Below, piece by piece: positions 7,853-17,620 of a DNA stretch of 64,000 nt (positions are counted from its first letter, which is position 1; each line of letters starts with the position of its first letter). The notes under the pieces are model-generated. The model was not told the DNA's origin. It ran no database searches and saw nothing but the letters and a program-made list of their open reading frames with translations. The position numbers and the translations under genes were made by a program. This DNA is from Leptothoe kymatousa TAU-MAC 1615 (GTDB taxonomy: Bacteria > Cyanobacteriota > Cyanobacteriia > Phormidesmidales > Phormidesmidaceae), in NCBI RefSeq assembly GCF_018739865.1, contig NZ_JADOER010000015.1, positions 32,261 to 96,260 of the forward strand. The letters are read 5' to 3'.

Positions 7853-9208
7853 GTGAGCAAGAAAATAATGGCCTACGATTTTAATCTGTTTGTCATCGGT
7901 GCAGGATCGGGGGGAATTGCAACGGCTAGGCGGGCGGCCCAATATGGCGCGAAGGTGGCAGTGGCGGAGGTGGATCGCCTGGGGGGAACCTGTGTTAACC
8001 GGGGCTGTGTGCCGAAAAAGCTCATGGTTTACGCCTCCCATTTTGCTAGCCATGTCCAGGAAGCCGCAGGCTACGGTTGGACCTTTGAGCCCGGTCAGTT
8101 TGACTGGAACCACATGATTCAGGCGGTTAACAACGAGGTCACTCGTCTGAACGGCATTTATCAACAGATGATTGACAATGCGGAAGTTGCCCTCTACCAG
8201 GGGCATGCCCGCTTTGTGGACGCCCACACCATCGATGTGGCTGGCAAAACGGTTACCGCTGAAAAGATTTTGATTGCGGTGGGGGGTAAGCCCCATCGAC
8301 CAGAGATTCCAGGGATTGAGTTAGCCATTACGTCCGACGAGATTTTTCACCTGGCCCAGCAGCCTAAGCGCATGGTGATTTTTGGTGGCGGGTACATTGG
8401 CTGTGAATTTGCCTGCATTTTAAATGCCTTGGGCACAGAGGTGACCCAAATCATCCGTCGCGATAAAGTTTTGCGGGGATTTGATGACGATATTCGCACT
8501 GAGGTGCAAACGGCCATGGAGCGCCACGGCATTCGCATTGTCACCGATGAGCTGGTGAGCCTAGAGAAAACAGACTCTGGCCTGCAGGTGAATCTGAAAA
8601 ATAACAATATGGTACTGGTCGATGTGGTGGGGCTGTCGGCCCTGGGGCGCAAACCCCGCCTCGATAATTTGGGGTTGAAAAATACCCGCGTAGAGGTGAC
8701 CAATGGGGCCATTGCGGTGGATGCCCACAGTCAAACGACGGAATCGAATATCTATGCCGTCGGCGACTGCACCAATCGCATTAATCTCACACCGGTGGCC
8801 ATCAGTGAAGGACGGGCCTTTGCCGATACTCTCTACGGTGGGCAACGCCGGGTGATGAACTACGACAATGTGCCTTCGGCGGTATTTACCACACCGGAAG
8901 TGGCCACCGTCGGGATAACGGAAGCGGAAGCCATTGAGAAGTATGGTGAAGTGGCCATCCGGGTCTATCGGTCTCGATTTCGACCGATGTACTACACATT
9001 GCCCCAGCTAGAAGAGAAAACGCTGATGAAGCTGATTGTGTATGTGCAAAACGATCGCATCCTGGGCGCCCACATGGTGGGTGATGGGGCGGCGGAAATT
9101 ATTCAGGGTGTAGCGATCGCAATAAAAATGGGAGCAACCAAGGCTGACTTTGATGCCACGATTGGTATCCATCCCAGCTCTGCGGAAGAATTTGTCACGA
9201 TGCGGTAG
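7853..9208 (+). CDS. gor: Glutathione reductase
   Basis: 451 aa. The N-terminal FAD motif GAGSGG lies at 16-21. The redox-active disulfide is C47/C52 in GGTCVNRGCVPKK. The NAD(P)-binding motif GGGYIG follows near 170, and the C-terminal IGIHPSSAEE carries the catalytic His-Glu pair. Reduces glutathione disulfide as part of peroxide defence. GTG at 7853 gives the listed start; ATG at 7868 is the alternative and fits the usual N-terminus better (MAYDFNLFVIGAG). It is 36 bp behind the aldehyde dehydrogenase and 6 bp ahead of the lipoprotein gene, so all three probably share a transcript. Confidence 0.95.
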   Translation: MSKKIMAYDFNLFVIGAGSGGIATARRAAQYGAKVAVAEVDRLGGTCVNRGCVPKKLMVYASHFASHVQEAAGYGWTFEPGQFDWNHMIQAVNNEVTRLNGIYQQMIDNAEVALYQGHARFVDAHTIDVAGKTVTAEKILIAVGGKPHRPEIPGIELAITSDEIFHLAQQPKRMVIFGGGYIGCEFACILNALGTEVTQIIRRDKVLRGFDDDIRTEVQTAMERHGIRIVTDELVSLEKTDSGLQVNLKNNNMVLVDVVGLSALGRKPRLDNLGLKNTRVEVTNGAIAVDAHSQTTESNIYAVGDCTNRINLTPVAISEGRAFADTLYGGQRRVMNYDNVPSAVFTTPEVATVGITEAEAIEKYGEVAIRVYRSRFRPMYYTLPQLEEKTLMKLIVYVQNDRILGAHMVGDGAAEIIQGVAIAIKMGATKADFDATIGIHPSSAEEFVTMR

Positions 9209-9214
9209 GTACGG

Positions 9215-9652
9215 ATGCGAGTTAACCCAATGAAATCTATTTCCGGTGCATGGTTACTGTTGATCCTAATCACCACCGTTGGATGTATCCCTTATCCCAT
9301 CGAAAAAAAGCTGCAACCAGAAACTAAAGCCACGATCTTGGATGAGAAAAACAAACCGGTCGAAGGGGCGCAGGTGAGTTTAATTGCCAGCTCATATCCC
9401 AACGGCATCGCCCAAGGCTATGAGCTCAAATTCACCAACAATGAAGGTCTGGTACAGTTTGACTCGAAATATCAGTGGCGCATAGAACTGCTAAGGCTTA
9501 ATGGCGCCGAGATCTTTTTCTGGAACTGGTGTGTGTATAAAACAGGCTACGAAACCTATATGACCACATACCGCAGTGCCGATGACTGGCAAGATGCCTT
9601 TACCGTGCGGCTCAAACCCGGCGCTACCAGTGAGTGCAACTATCAACAATAG
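9215..9652 (+). CDS. Small lipoprotein with carboxypeptidase-regulatory-like fold
   Basis: 145 aa. The N-terminus is a lipoprotein signal peptide with hydrophobic core (WLLLILI) and lipobox TVGC, giving lipidated Cys24. The body (KATILDEKNKPVEGAQVSL, later a GY-rich segment) reads like the beta-sandwich of carboxypeptidase regulatory-like domains. No enzymatic motif is seen. It begins 6 bp after gor, with an alternative ATG at 9230. It converges with the CHAT gene with 37 bp between stops. Confidence 0.7.
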   Translation: MRVNPMKSISGAWLLLILITTVGCIPYPIEKKLQPETKATILDEKNKPVEGAQVSLIASSYPNGIAQGYELKFTNNEGLVQFDSKYQWRIELLRLNGAEIFFWNWCVYKTGYETYMTTYRSADDWQDAFTVRLKPGATSECNYQQ

Positions 9653-9663
9653 GTTGAGGCACC

Positions 9664-9675
9664 GGCCCATGGGCC
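9664..9675. terminator. 12-bp perfect palindrome between convergent genes
   Basis: GGCCCATGGGCC sits in the 37 bp between the lipoprotein stop (9652) and the CHAT gene stop (9690), flanked by GAGG and CTC that extend the pairing partly. There is no T run, so a terminator role is plausible only by position. Confidence 0.4.
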
Positions 9676-9689
9676 TCACTGCCCGTCGC

Positions 9690-12296
9690 CTATTGCCAGT
9701 TGCCGACCATGACAAAGGGGGCCCAATAATAGGGATGGCTGTAGGCTGGATCGCTGCGTAGAGAGAGTTGGGCCCGTTGCAACGCCTGGGCGCGGGGTAG
9801 ATTTTCTTCGGTGAGTAGGCGATAGAAGGTTTGCATCAGCCTTGCCGTGGCTTCATCATTGGCCGACCATAGGGTGGCCACGGTGGTGCGTGCCCCAGAT
9901 CGGACGGCGACTCCGGCCATGCCTAGGGCCGCACGATCATCACCACTGGCCGTTTGACAGGCACTCAGCACCAGTAGCTCAATCGGTTCTTGATCGCCGC
10001 TGGGAAACAATTGATTTAACTCTCGCAACCCAATGCGCTGGTCCCAGGCCAATAGAAACGTTTTGTCTGGAGAGGAGCTAAACTGCCCGTGGGTGGCGAG
10101 GTGAACAATATTGGCGGAGGTTTTGTGGATGGTGTCAAAGAAGTTGGCTTTGGTAAAGGTTTCGTTGAGTAGGCTATCGGTTTCGATGAGGTTATCAATG
10201 TAGGTCAATTCTTGTTTCACCGCCGGGAGAGCCGAGAAAATGTCACGGGCTTCGGATAGCCCTGCGGTGAATGCCGTGAGGGAGTTCATGGTTTCAAACG
10301 GCTGGGAGTTGAGCAGCTGCATCCCTGGGGTAAGGGAGATGCGATATTTGTCGACTAGGTATTGTTTCCCATCGTGCAAAATGGCCATGGGCAAACTGCG
10401 CAAAAATTTGTCGGGCACAAAGACCAGGGTGGTAATTTTTTGTTGTTCTAGTTCATTTTCTATGGGTCGCACTAGCCAGTCATAAAGGTCTTGGGCTAGG
10501 GGCAAACTGGCTGTGGCCCGTTGACTGGGGTGCAGCTTGAAGAAAATGGATTCAAAAAATTGTTGCTGTTCTGTTTCTGGAAAATCTTGGCTGTAGTGGT
10601 ATAACGGCTGACCGGGTAGAGAGGCAATCACCTCCAGGCGTTGATCTAGCAGGATGGGGTAGATGATGGTGGCCTGGGGGTCAATTTTTTCGATGGGGCG
10701 GGTTTGGTAGGTGAGGCAGGCTTCTCGAAAATAGTTTTGTAGTTCTGCCAGCTGAAATGATTCGATGACGTTTCTGGCCTGGACTAAATGTTGTTGCTGT
10801 TGTGGTTGTGGCTGTTGGTCCACGTCTGTCAATAAGAGATCCACCAGCTGACGGTACACCGGTTCCACTTGCTCGCGGAAGGAGAATTGGACTTCCGGGT
10901 TCATGGTCACCAGGTCTTGTTGGATCGCCTCTAGGGCGTTGACGGCTTCGGTGTAGGCGAGAATGGCCTGGTCTGATTGTCCTTGGGCCACCTGCAGTCG
11001 GCCCTGCTGCCATTGCCATTTGGCCGCCATATCTAGGGATCGGGTCTGCTGCGCCAGTTGCAGGGCCTCTCGAGTAAGGGAACTGGCCTCGGACCAGCGT
11101 TCTGCGATTTCGTACAGGTGCCCCAGTTGGCCCAAGGCATAGGATTTGGCTCGCTGATCGGCCAGGGTCTCGGCGGTCTGTACGGCATGGGCCAGGAGCT
11201 GGGCCGTGGCGGTAAGTTGGGCTGCGTTATCGGTGGCCTGGGCGGCTGCGATCGCAATGTTGGCGGCATTCACCTGGGCATACACCCCCCAACGGCTGGG
11301 GGGCTGGGCCTGTAGCCGCTGTTCTAGGTCCGGCAGGGCCGGGATGAGCGTAGCCCACTGGCTTTGCTGTTGCCAAAGGCTAAATTGCAAAAGGCTTGCT
11401 TCTAGCTGGGTGCGGGCATTGGCCTGGGGGGAGAGAGTCTGGAGCAGGGCTGTGGCGGCATCGTTTTCGCCTAAGGCCGCCTGGGTTTTTGCCAAACTAA
11501 GCTGTAATTCTGCCATGGTCTGGGGATTGGCCGGCAGGGATTGGGCCGTATCCATAGCCTGATTGAGTAACGCTTTAGCCTCGGCCAGGTCGCCCACGGT
11601 GCGTAAAATAACGGCCAGGCTTTGTTGCGATCGCACCTGTAGCCAGGAAGGCTCCAAACTAGCCAAATCCCCATTCAACTGTTCTAGCTGTTGGCGTGCC
11701 CGCCGATAGTAGCCCAGACTACGCAGGGCCTGGGCCTGGTTGATCTGCGTTCTCACCAAAGGTTGGGTCGCCTTTTGCTGACGGTAAATTTGTTCCGCTT
11801 GTTTCCACGTATCCAGCGCCGCTTCCGCCTGGCCAATCTGGAGCTGAAGGCTGCCTTGGGTGTTAAGCACCTGGGCGCGAAGAAACTGGGTCTGTCCAGC
11901 GGTCGGCTCCATTGCTGCTAACTGCGCCATGGCCTGTTCAATTTCCAGGGCGGCAGCCTCCCATTGCCCCAAAGCCTGATGACCAATGGCTAAATAGTTG
12001 TGGGCAACGGCTCGTTGCCCCAGGGACTCTCCCTGCGTTGCCTGTTGCCACTGGGTAATGGCGGCACTAAATTGGCCCTCATCGTAATATTGTTTCCCCA
12101 GCTCTAGGGCCGTTAAATTTGGCGCAGATGATCTCGCACTTGTTTGGGCCATGGAGGGGGCTGTCCCCAGGTGGCTCAATACTAAACACCCGCAGATCAG
12201 CATCCCTAACCCGGCATAAACCCAAGGCTTGAGCCACTGGTAGACCAAGGCTCTCCTAAAAGCACCGACTATTCGGTTCATCGCTTGAGTTTTCAT
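9690..12296 (-). CDS. Exported TPR-CHAT caspase-like protein (copy 1, partner of TPS exoprotein 1)
   Basis: 868 aa. An N-terminal export signal (about 30-50: GLGMLICGCLVLSHLG, then SMAQT) places the protein outside the cytoplasmic membrane. About 60-490 is TPR repeats (ALELGKQYYDEGQFSAAI and similar). The C-terminal CHAT domain carries His736 in HLATHGQFSS and Cys780 in LSACQTASGD, the caspase-type dyad, and ends HPYYWAPFVMVGNW, the usual CHAT end. ATG at 12294-12296 overlaps the TGA of the exoprotein gene by 4 nt, so the two are translationally coupled. The same pair recurs at 44.4-50.4 kb. Protease activity is inferred from the dyad; substrate unknown. Confidence 0.9.
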   Translation of the reverse strand: MKTQAMNRIVGAFRRALVYQWLKPWVYAGLGMLICGCLVLSHLGTAPSMAQTSARSSAPNLTALELGKQYYDEGQFSAAITQWQQATQGESLGQRAVAHNYLAIGHQALGQWEAAALEIEQAMAQLAAMEPTAGQTQFLRAQVLNTQGSLQLQIGQAEAALDTWKQAEQIYRQQKATQPLVRTQINQAQALRSLGYYRRARQQLEQLNGDLASLEPSWLQVRSQQSLAVILRTVGDLAEAKALLNQAMDTAQSLPANPQTMAELQLSLAKTQAALGENDAATALLQTLSPQANARTQLEASLLQFSLWQQQSQWATLIPALPDLEQRLQAQPPSRWGVYAQVNAANIAIAAAQATDNAAQLTATAQLLAHAVQTAETLADQRAKSYALGQLGHLYEIAERWSEASSLTREALQLAQQTRSLDMAAKWQWQQGRLQVAQGQSDQAILAYTEAVNALEAIQQDLVTMNPEVQFSFREQVEPVYRQLVDLLLTDVDQQPQPQQQQHLVQARNVIESFQLAELQNYFREACLTYQTRPIEKIDPQATIIYPILLDQRLEVIASLPGQPLYHYSQDFPETEQQQFFESIFFKLHPSQRATASLPLAQDLYDWLVRPIENELEQQKITTLVFVPDKFLRSLPMAILHDGKQYLVDKYRISLTPGMQLLNSQPFETMNSLTAFTAGLSEARDIFSALPAVKQELTYIDNLIETDSLLNETFTKANFFDTIHKTSANIVHLATHGQFSSSPDKTFLLAWDQRIGLRELNQLFPSGDQEPIELLVLSACQTASGDDRAALGMAGVAVRSGARTTVATLWSANDEATARLMQTFYRLLTEENLPRAQALQRAQLSLRSDPAYSHPYYWAPFVMVGNWQ

Positions 12297-15200
12297 TCCG
12301 ATCCCCCTCCCAAACAGGCCGTGGTCGAAGCAGTTGTGTTAATGGGTGCCGTGAGCATCACCTCCCCTGCGCGATTACGGCTCCACAGGGTGGCCTCAAC
12401 GGGGGGGTGAGGTGCAATCGGCGCCAACGGGGAGGCCATCGTGGAACGCTCCATCGGACTCTCCTCATTGTTATGGGTAGGGCTCAGTTCAAAGGCCTGG
12501 AGCAAAATATCTTCTGCGATAGACTGGTCCGGGCCGATGGGGACACCGCCCCGCCCCGTAGCGACAAAGTGGGCGGTTGTATCCGCCATACATCCCGCAA
12601 CAATTTGACTAGATGGGTCTACTAAGTCAGTAGGCAGGGCCGTTAAACCAGCTTCTGGATTTAGCACCAGAGGGCGAATATTGACCGCACCATTTAAGCC
12701 AAACTCAGAGCTGGCAGAAATATCGTTTTTAGGGGTGAGATAGTCGCGAAGCTCCAGGCCCAATAGTCCTTGGGTTGCAATATTAATGTTCCCGCCATTG
12801 CCCCGCATGGCATTAGCCGTAATGTCGCTGTTGCCGTTGCCTAGCAAAATAGGCGCAGCAATGCGAATGTTGCCCCCCGTAGCCCTGTCAGTGGCATTGG
12901 TGGTGATATGACTATGGTTATTCAGCACAATATAACGATCTGTCGTGATATCAATATTTCCCCGATTACCTGCTGCGACCTGGGCCGTAATCATGGCATC
13001 ATTCGACATTAGTAAACTATCAGCAACTAGATTAATGTTACCTGCGGTGCCGCTGGCGCCACTGTTTACGGTCAATTGGCCGCCGTCTCTCAGTTCCAAG
13101 GCACCTTGGGCATAGATATTGATGGTGCCGGCATCAAATTCACCGATGGACTGAGCACTAATTTCACTGACGATTTGGCTGCCGTCGGCACTGCGTCCCT
13201 GAATCTGGAGGGTGTTAACCGTTGCATTAATCTTTCCAGCATTGCCCTGTCCTGCGGTTTGGCTGTTGAACTGTCCACCTGCCTGCAAGGCAACAGTATC
13301 TGCATTTATGTTGATATTGCCCCCATTGCCGATGCCATTGGAGTCAACAGAGGTGGAAATTTTTGCGACAGTAGGTTCTGAATGATCGTTCACCACCGCT
13401 CCGGAGAGATTAATATCGACCGCATCAATAGTGATGTCCCCAGCACTTCCGATGCCATTGGTGGAACTCATAATTTGACCACCATGGAGAACGCTCAGAT
13501 GTCCTGTGGTAATACCAATGTTACCGCCGTTGCCAATGCCCGTACGTTCGACAGATGTGGTGATACCTGTTGGGAAATCATTCATAGATGACACTCCAGA
13601 GCCATCGATAATGGCCTCATCTGCTACTTGTAATTGAATATTGCCCCCGTTGCCATGGCTAAGTGTATTGGCTAAAATTTGCCCCCCCTGGCGTAGCTGA
13701 AGCTGCTCAGATTGAATATTAATATCTCCCGCTGAACCCATGGCGTCGAAATCAACGGTTGTGTATATCGCTGAACCGTGGGTTGGCCTGTATCTTCGTT
13801 CTTCTAAAGACGTGGGCAGTGGGGAACTGCCCCTAATATCTATATTTTCCGCTTGGATGGTGATATTGCCAGTATTACCGATATCGTCGGTTTGAGAATA
13901 TATTTGCCCACCATTAATAAGATGTAGGGACGCTGTTTCTATGGAAATATCGCCTGCTATATTTTCGATGCCGTCTATATTTTGTTGAGTAAACGAAGAT
14001 GCTGTCGTTTCGTAAGCAGGATCAATAAACGTACGGATACCAGCGCTACTGGTAAACGTGGCGACGCCGCTTGCCCATGGATTGATTGGATTTAGCTCTC
14101 CCTCGATGATGATTTCGTTCGTAGCCCTTAGGGTAATATCTCCGCTATTACCTCTTTCGAACGCAATCCCTGAAATACTAGCTCCCCCACGGATAACTAA
14201 CCGCTCTGTATCAACGGTGATATTACCAGCGTTGCCTGCAGCGGAAGGTTCTAAAAAAGTGCTTAAATTAGCTCCAAAATATTCTCCTAGGCCGTCCATA
14301 ATAATTTCTTCTGTTGCGCTTAAAGAGATATTTCCGCCAGCGTCTACATTTCTTGAGTCATTATCTGCTGAAATAAATGCGCTTTCACTAATATAAGCTC
14401 GATCAAACTGAAGGTTAATATCTCCACCGGTGGCAGCACCTATCCACACATCGGTGTAAATATCGCTGAAATCACCCATGTTCAGAGAACTGCCCTGTAG
14501 AGTTATATTGCCAATGGTATTGCTATCACCCATGTAGCTGCTTATTGCAATGTCTCCCATCCCTTGAATAGAGATATTATTTGCATTGATAAAAATATCC
14601 CCTCCATGTATCTCCTGTCCGAAATCAATCAGGCTCAAGATGGCACCTTTATCTTGGATGAGGACATTACTTGCATGAATAATAATGTTGCCTCCGTCCA
14701 CATTTTCCCCTTCTATCAAATCACTACTGATTAATCCATTCTCATTAACGAGAACAGTATTTGCGTCGATGACAATATCCCCTCCCGTAACCCCTTCGCC
14801 AAGCTCCACTTGACTGTAAATTTCTGCTTCAGCTTGAACCAGAACAGTGTGGGCTTCTATACGAATATCAGCTCCGGTTACATGCTCATCAGCCACCATG
14901 AGGCTAGCTATTTCGCTTGGCAGGTAGATGTCATTGTCGCTATCACCTCGAACGGTCAGAGCATCCGTGGCTTGGATGTGCAAAGAGCGATCGCCCGATG
15001 TGTGATCTTGAATGGATAGACTGGAACCCCCTAACACGCTTATATTTTGCCCAACCAGCTGGGCACTGGAGGCGCGAGATACTTCAGACCCTTGGTCAAT
15101 TGAAATATCATTAAATGTATCGATATTACTGTAATCAAAAGACCACCCAGACCCATGGGGCAATAGGTTAACGGTGCCACTCTGGGCCACACTGCCTAGG

Positions 15201-15925
15201 GCGTTGTGGCCCCCAGCCTTAATATCAGCACCATTCAGGTTGATAGCTCCCCCTACTAAGGCAGCTGTGCCATGGTCTCCTGAAACCGCGATGGTTCCTC
15301 GATGTGCAATGGGGTTGGGCGTAGCGCCAAAATTTAGACCGATGGGAGCACTCATGGTCAACAGTGGAACCCGATCTGGCGCTGTGGCACTAAAGGCAAA
15401 ACCATCTTGAAAGAGAAGACTATCAGCCGTGCTAGCGACAAAGGACCCTGGCAAAAAGATGGAAGCATTTTCACCAAACGTGATGCCGTTTGGATTGATT
15501 AAAAAGACATCGGGGGCAGGGGTGCCTGGGTCTTGGAAAATTCCAATCCTGCCATCAATGAATGAATTGGATGTGCCTGTGACACGATTGACAATTATCT
15601 CAACAGAGCGGGTATCAATTGAGTGGTTAAGGCTGTCCCTGAGGTTGAAGTAAACGTTCTGTGTGCCAGGGGAAAATGCTTCAAAGCTGTGAAATAAAAC
15701 TGCCCCATCATTCGAGCTATGGCGCAGCGTTCCTTCGGTAATGAGTAAGTTGCCCGCTGCGTTGACACCTAGAGCAGTGTCCGTAGTGCCATCGATAGAG
15801 ACCTGTGCATGGCTTGGTAAACAATGCCCGAAGACGTTGGTAACCGCTGTTGTTAAGAAGACTGCAGAGGAACCCCAGCATTTTTTCCACCTTCTACGAC
15901 TAGGCACATGTGAAATATCGTTCAT
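12293..15925 (-). CDS. Filamentous-haemagglutinin-type TPS exoprotein 1
   Basis: 1210 aa. After a Sec signal (about 15-40, ending SHAQ) comes a two-partner-secretion N-terminal domain (about 41-270) with its hallmarks: LFHSFEAFS, NRVTGTSNSFIDGRI and FLINPNGITFG. The long remainder is a repetitive beta-helix with recurring G-G-N/D-I-x-I turns. The C-terminal ~100 residues hold a motif shared with exoprotein 2: a Cys about 10 residues before FVATGRGG, then WSRNRAGEVMLTA. Such proteins are adhesins or biofilm components secreted by a TpsB barrel, but no TpsB gene is in the window. The CHAT gene follows with a 4-nt overlap. Confidence 0.88.
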   Translation of the reverse strand: MNDISHVPSRRRWKKCWGSSAVFLTTAVTNVFGHCLPSHAQVSIDGTTDTALGVNAAGNLLITEGTLRHSSNDGAVLFHSFEAFSPGTQNVYFNLRDSLNHSIDTRSVEIIVNRVTGTSNSFIDGRIGIFQDPGTPAPDVFLINPNGITFGENASIFLPGSFVASTADSLLFQDGFAFSATAPDRVPLLTMSAPIGLNFGATPNPIAHRGTIAVSGDHGTAALVGGAINLNGADIKAGGHNALGSVAQSGTVNLLPHGSGWSFDYSNIDTFNDISIDQGSEVSRASSAQLVGQNISVLGGSSLSIQDHTSGDRSLHIQATDALTVRGDSDNDIYLPSEIASLMVADEHVTGADIRIEAHTVLVQAEAEIYSQVELGEGVTGGDIVIDANTVLVNENGLISSDLIEGENVDGGNIIIHASNVLIQDKGAILSLIDFGQEIHGGDIFINANNISIQGMGDIAISSYMGDSNTIGNITLQGSSLNMGDFSDIYTDVWIGAATGGDINLQFDRAYISESAFISADNDSRNVDAGGNISLSATEEIIMDGLGEYFGANLSTFLEPSAAGNAGNITVDTERLVIRGGASISGIAFERGNSGDITLRATNEIIIEGELNPINPWASGVATFTSSAGIRTFIDPAYETTASSFTQQNIDGIENIAGDISIETASLHLINGGQIYSQTDDIGNTGNITIQAENIDIRGSSPLPTSLEERRYRPTHGSAIYTTVDFDAMGSAGDINIQSEQLQLRQGGQILANTLSHGNGGNIQLQVADEAIIDGSGVSSMNDFPTGITTSVERTGIGNGGNIGITTGHLSVLHGGQIMSSTNGIGSAGDITIDAVDINLSGAVVNDHSEPTVAKISTSVDSNGIGNGGNININADTVALQAGGQFNSQTAGQGNAGKINATVNTLQIQGRSADGSQIVSEISAQSIGEFDAGTINIYAQGALELRDGGQLTVNSGASGTAGNINLVADSLLMSNDAMITAQVAAGNRGNIDITTDRYIVLNNHSHITTNATDRATGGNIRIAAPILLGNGNSDITANAMRGNGGNINIATQGLLGLELRDYLTPKNDISASSEFGLNGAVNIRPLVLNPEAGLTALPTDLVDPSSQIVAGCMADTTAHFVATGRGGVPIGPDQSIAEDILLQAFELSPTHNNEESPMERSTMASPLAPIAPHPPVEATLWSRNRAGEVMLTAPINTTASTTACLGGGSE

Positions 15926-16149
15926 GCTGGGGGAACATTCTGGGATTTTGATGGCTGAGTGATTCTACAGACTCAGTTATCAGTAATTTAAACCAGATTA
16001 TTCCTCTCTTCTTTAAAGACTTATCCCATCTGTTCGGTATATTATAAATTTTGTCATACTAAAACTCAGAGGCCGACTAGAGTTCAAAAAATATTGATAT
16101 ATCGCATTTTCCCCCTACCTTGGCGGCCCCAAAGCCTGGATCAACTTGC
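15926..16149. other. Intergenic region upstream of TPS exoprotein 1
   Basis: AT-rich 224 bp between the LysR stop and the exoprotein start. It should contain the exoprotein promoter. No hairpin with a T run or ORF was recognised. Confidence 0.4.
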
Positions 16150-17058
16150 CTATAGCTGACGAGAACCGGCGCTTAGAAAGTCAATAAATGGAGCGATTGT
16201 TGACTTGGGATATTGATGCCACACGGCGGCTAATGAGACAACCTGGATGTTGGGCACAATGGGGCGAAACGCAATGTCGGGTCGGGAATGGCTGTGGCTA
16301 ATGGAAATAGGCACAACTGATAGGCCTAACCCGGATGCGACTAGGCTCATTAACAAACGACTATCTGAAATAGTCTGTTTAATTTGACTTTGAAGGTCAG
16401 CATATTGCCCATGGGCCATGAGAATTTGAGAATGATGGTCGTTCATTACCAGTGGGCTTTGGGAAATGTCGGCCAGGGTAATTTGTGGTTGGGCGGCGAG
16501 GGGGTGTTCTGCGGGTAACGCGATCACCAGGGATTCTTCTACTAGGGTCTGGGCCTTGATGTCTTTGGGGATTGTGGGGGGAACAAGAAACCCCATGTCG
16601 ATGTGGCCTAGCCTTAATGCTGTTAACTGTTGAGAACCGCTCAGTTCGTGGATTTTGAACTCAATATCTGTGTATTGTCTTTGGTATGAGCTAATTAACT
16701 GAACGGCGCGATCGCACGCTGGAGCGGCGCTATCAATACCAATGGATAAGTGCCCCACCAACCCTTGTTCAACCAGCTGCACAGCCTGCATACTATTTTC
16801 CATTTGCTGCAAAATGCTCTTTGCAGTTTCTGCAAAAATCTGCCCCGCATCCGTCAGCCGAATCCTAGGACGAGTACGCTCAAACAACTTCACATTCAAT
16901 TGAGACTCCAAACGCTGCACCTGTCGGCTCAGGGGAGGTTGGGCGATACCCAAGCGTTCAGCCGCCTGACTAAAGCTCATCTCCTCGGCAATAATCAAAA
17001 ATGTCTGGAGATTTCTAAAACTTAACGAAGTATCCTGTAAAAACTGAGAAGATTTCAT
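16150..17058 (-). CDS. LysR-family transcriptional regulator 1
   Basis: 302 aa from ATG at 17058; the frame is open to 17139, but the extra 27 residues precede the conserved LysR start. An N-terminal winged HTH (about 13-72: FLIIAEEMSFSQAAERLGIAQPPLSRQVQRLE) is followed by a LysR substrate-binding domain (about 95-300). It is a clear paralogue of the regulator at 29.8 kb: both carry PACDRAV at the start of the effector domain and DxGFxxP further on. No target is known. It lies between TPS exoprotein 1 and the STAND ATPase gene, oriented like the exoprotein. The upstream DNA has a direct repeat CTGTATG 10 bp apart. Confidence 0.9.
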   Translation of the reverse strand: MKSSQFLQDTSLSFRNLQTFLIIAEEMSFSQAAERLGIAQPPLSRQVQRLESQLNVKLFERTRPRIRLTDAGQIFAETAKSILQQMENSMQAVQLVEQGLVGHLSIGIDSAAPACDRAVQLISSYQRQYTDIEFKIHELSGSQQLTALRLGHIDMGFLVPPTIPKDIKAQTLVEESLVIALPAEHPLAAQPQITLADISQSPLVMNDHHSQILMAHGQYADLQSQIKQTISDSRLLMSLVASGLGLSVVPISISHSHSRPDIAFRPIVPNIQVVSLAAVWHQYPKSTIAPFIDFLSAGSRQL

Positions 17059-17160
17059 GTTGCCAAAAATAACCACAAGCGCGTTGCTAGAGATCTTTAC
17101 AGGTCCTGAAAATACCCCCAGCGGTATACTTGCGATCATATTCTGAGCTACCAGAAATAC

Positions 17161-17177
17161 CTGTATGGAACTGTATG
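17161..17177 (-). promoter_or_regulatory. Direct repeat CTGTATG upstream of LysR 1, possible autoregulatory site
   Basis: CTGTATG occurs at 17161-17167 and 17171-17177, one helical turn apart, about 105 bp before the preferred LysR start. The same heptamer or its complement CATACAG occurs upstream of LysR 2, an RTX gene, a small membrane ORF and nirB. No binding evidence exists. Confidence 0.35.
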
Positions 17178-17545
17178 TTTAAAGCCGCTTATATGTATGA
17201 TCCTTGGTCACTATTGTGTGATTTTACGGTTTCAAAGCAGTCCGTAGCCATGTCGAAAATTATTCATAGCTGCCAAGCCTAAGTATATTTTGGTGAATCT
17301 TAAGGGCATCCTAATAACCAAGGGGGACATAGCTGTGCTTAAAAAGAAGACATCAGCCCATTGGATGGCCATGGCCAATTAGTAACGATGCGCTCGTCTA
17401 CCTAGCTATGCTGAATGGCAGAAAGCCTTAACTTGAAAGGATAATAGCTACGAGCAACATCTATGGACCCAGACAAAACTAGCTTAGAGCAGCCCTACTA
17501 ATGCTTCCCAATGGACCACCATTGAGTGGCTTAAGGCTACAGTGA
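17178..17545. other. Intergenic region without recognised gene
   Basis: About 370 bp between the divergent LysR 1 and STAND ATPase genes. I see no convincing ORF or RNA. The right end leads into a perfect operator-like palindrome. Confidence 0.4.
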
Positions 17546-17567
17546 TTGTACGGAAACATCCGTACAA
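17546..17567. promoter_or_regulatory. Perfect 9-bp inverted repeat upstream of STAND ATPase 1
   Basis: TTGTACGGA (17546-17554), AACA, TCCGTACAA (17559-17567): a perfect dyad of operator type ending 53 bp before the start codon. The GC content and short loop also allow an RNA hairpin, but there is no T run and it is upstream of the gene. Confidence 0.6.
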
Positions 17568-17620
17568 ACCTATATGTCTAGTCAATCAGTTTGTATGATT
17601 GTCCTTAAGTTGTGATTTGA

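Noticed and set aside
9690..15925. TpsB (FhaC-like) transporter for the TPS exoproteins
   Set aside because: Looked for a POTRA/beta-barrel protein near both exoprotein genes and found none in the window; the neighbours are CHAT proteins.
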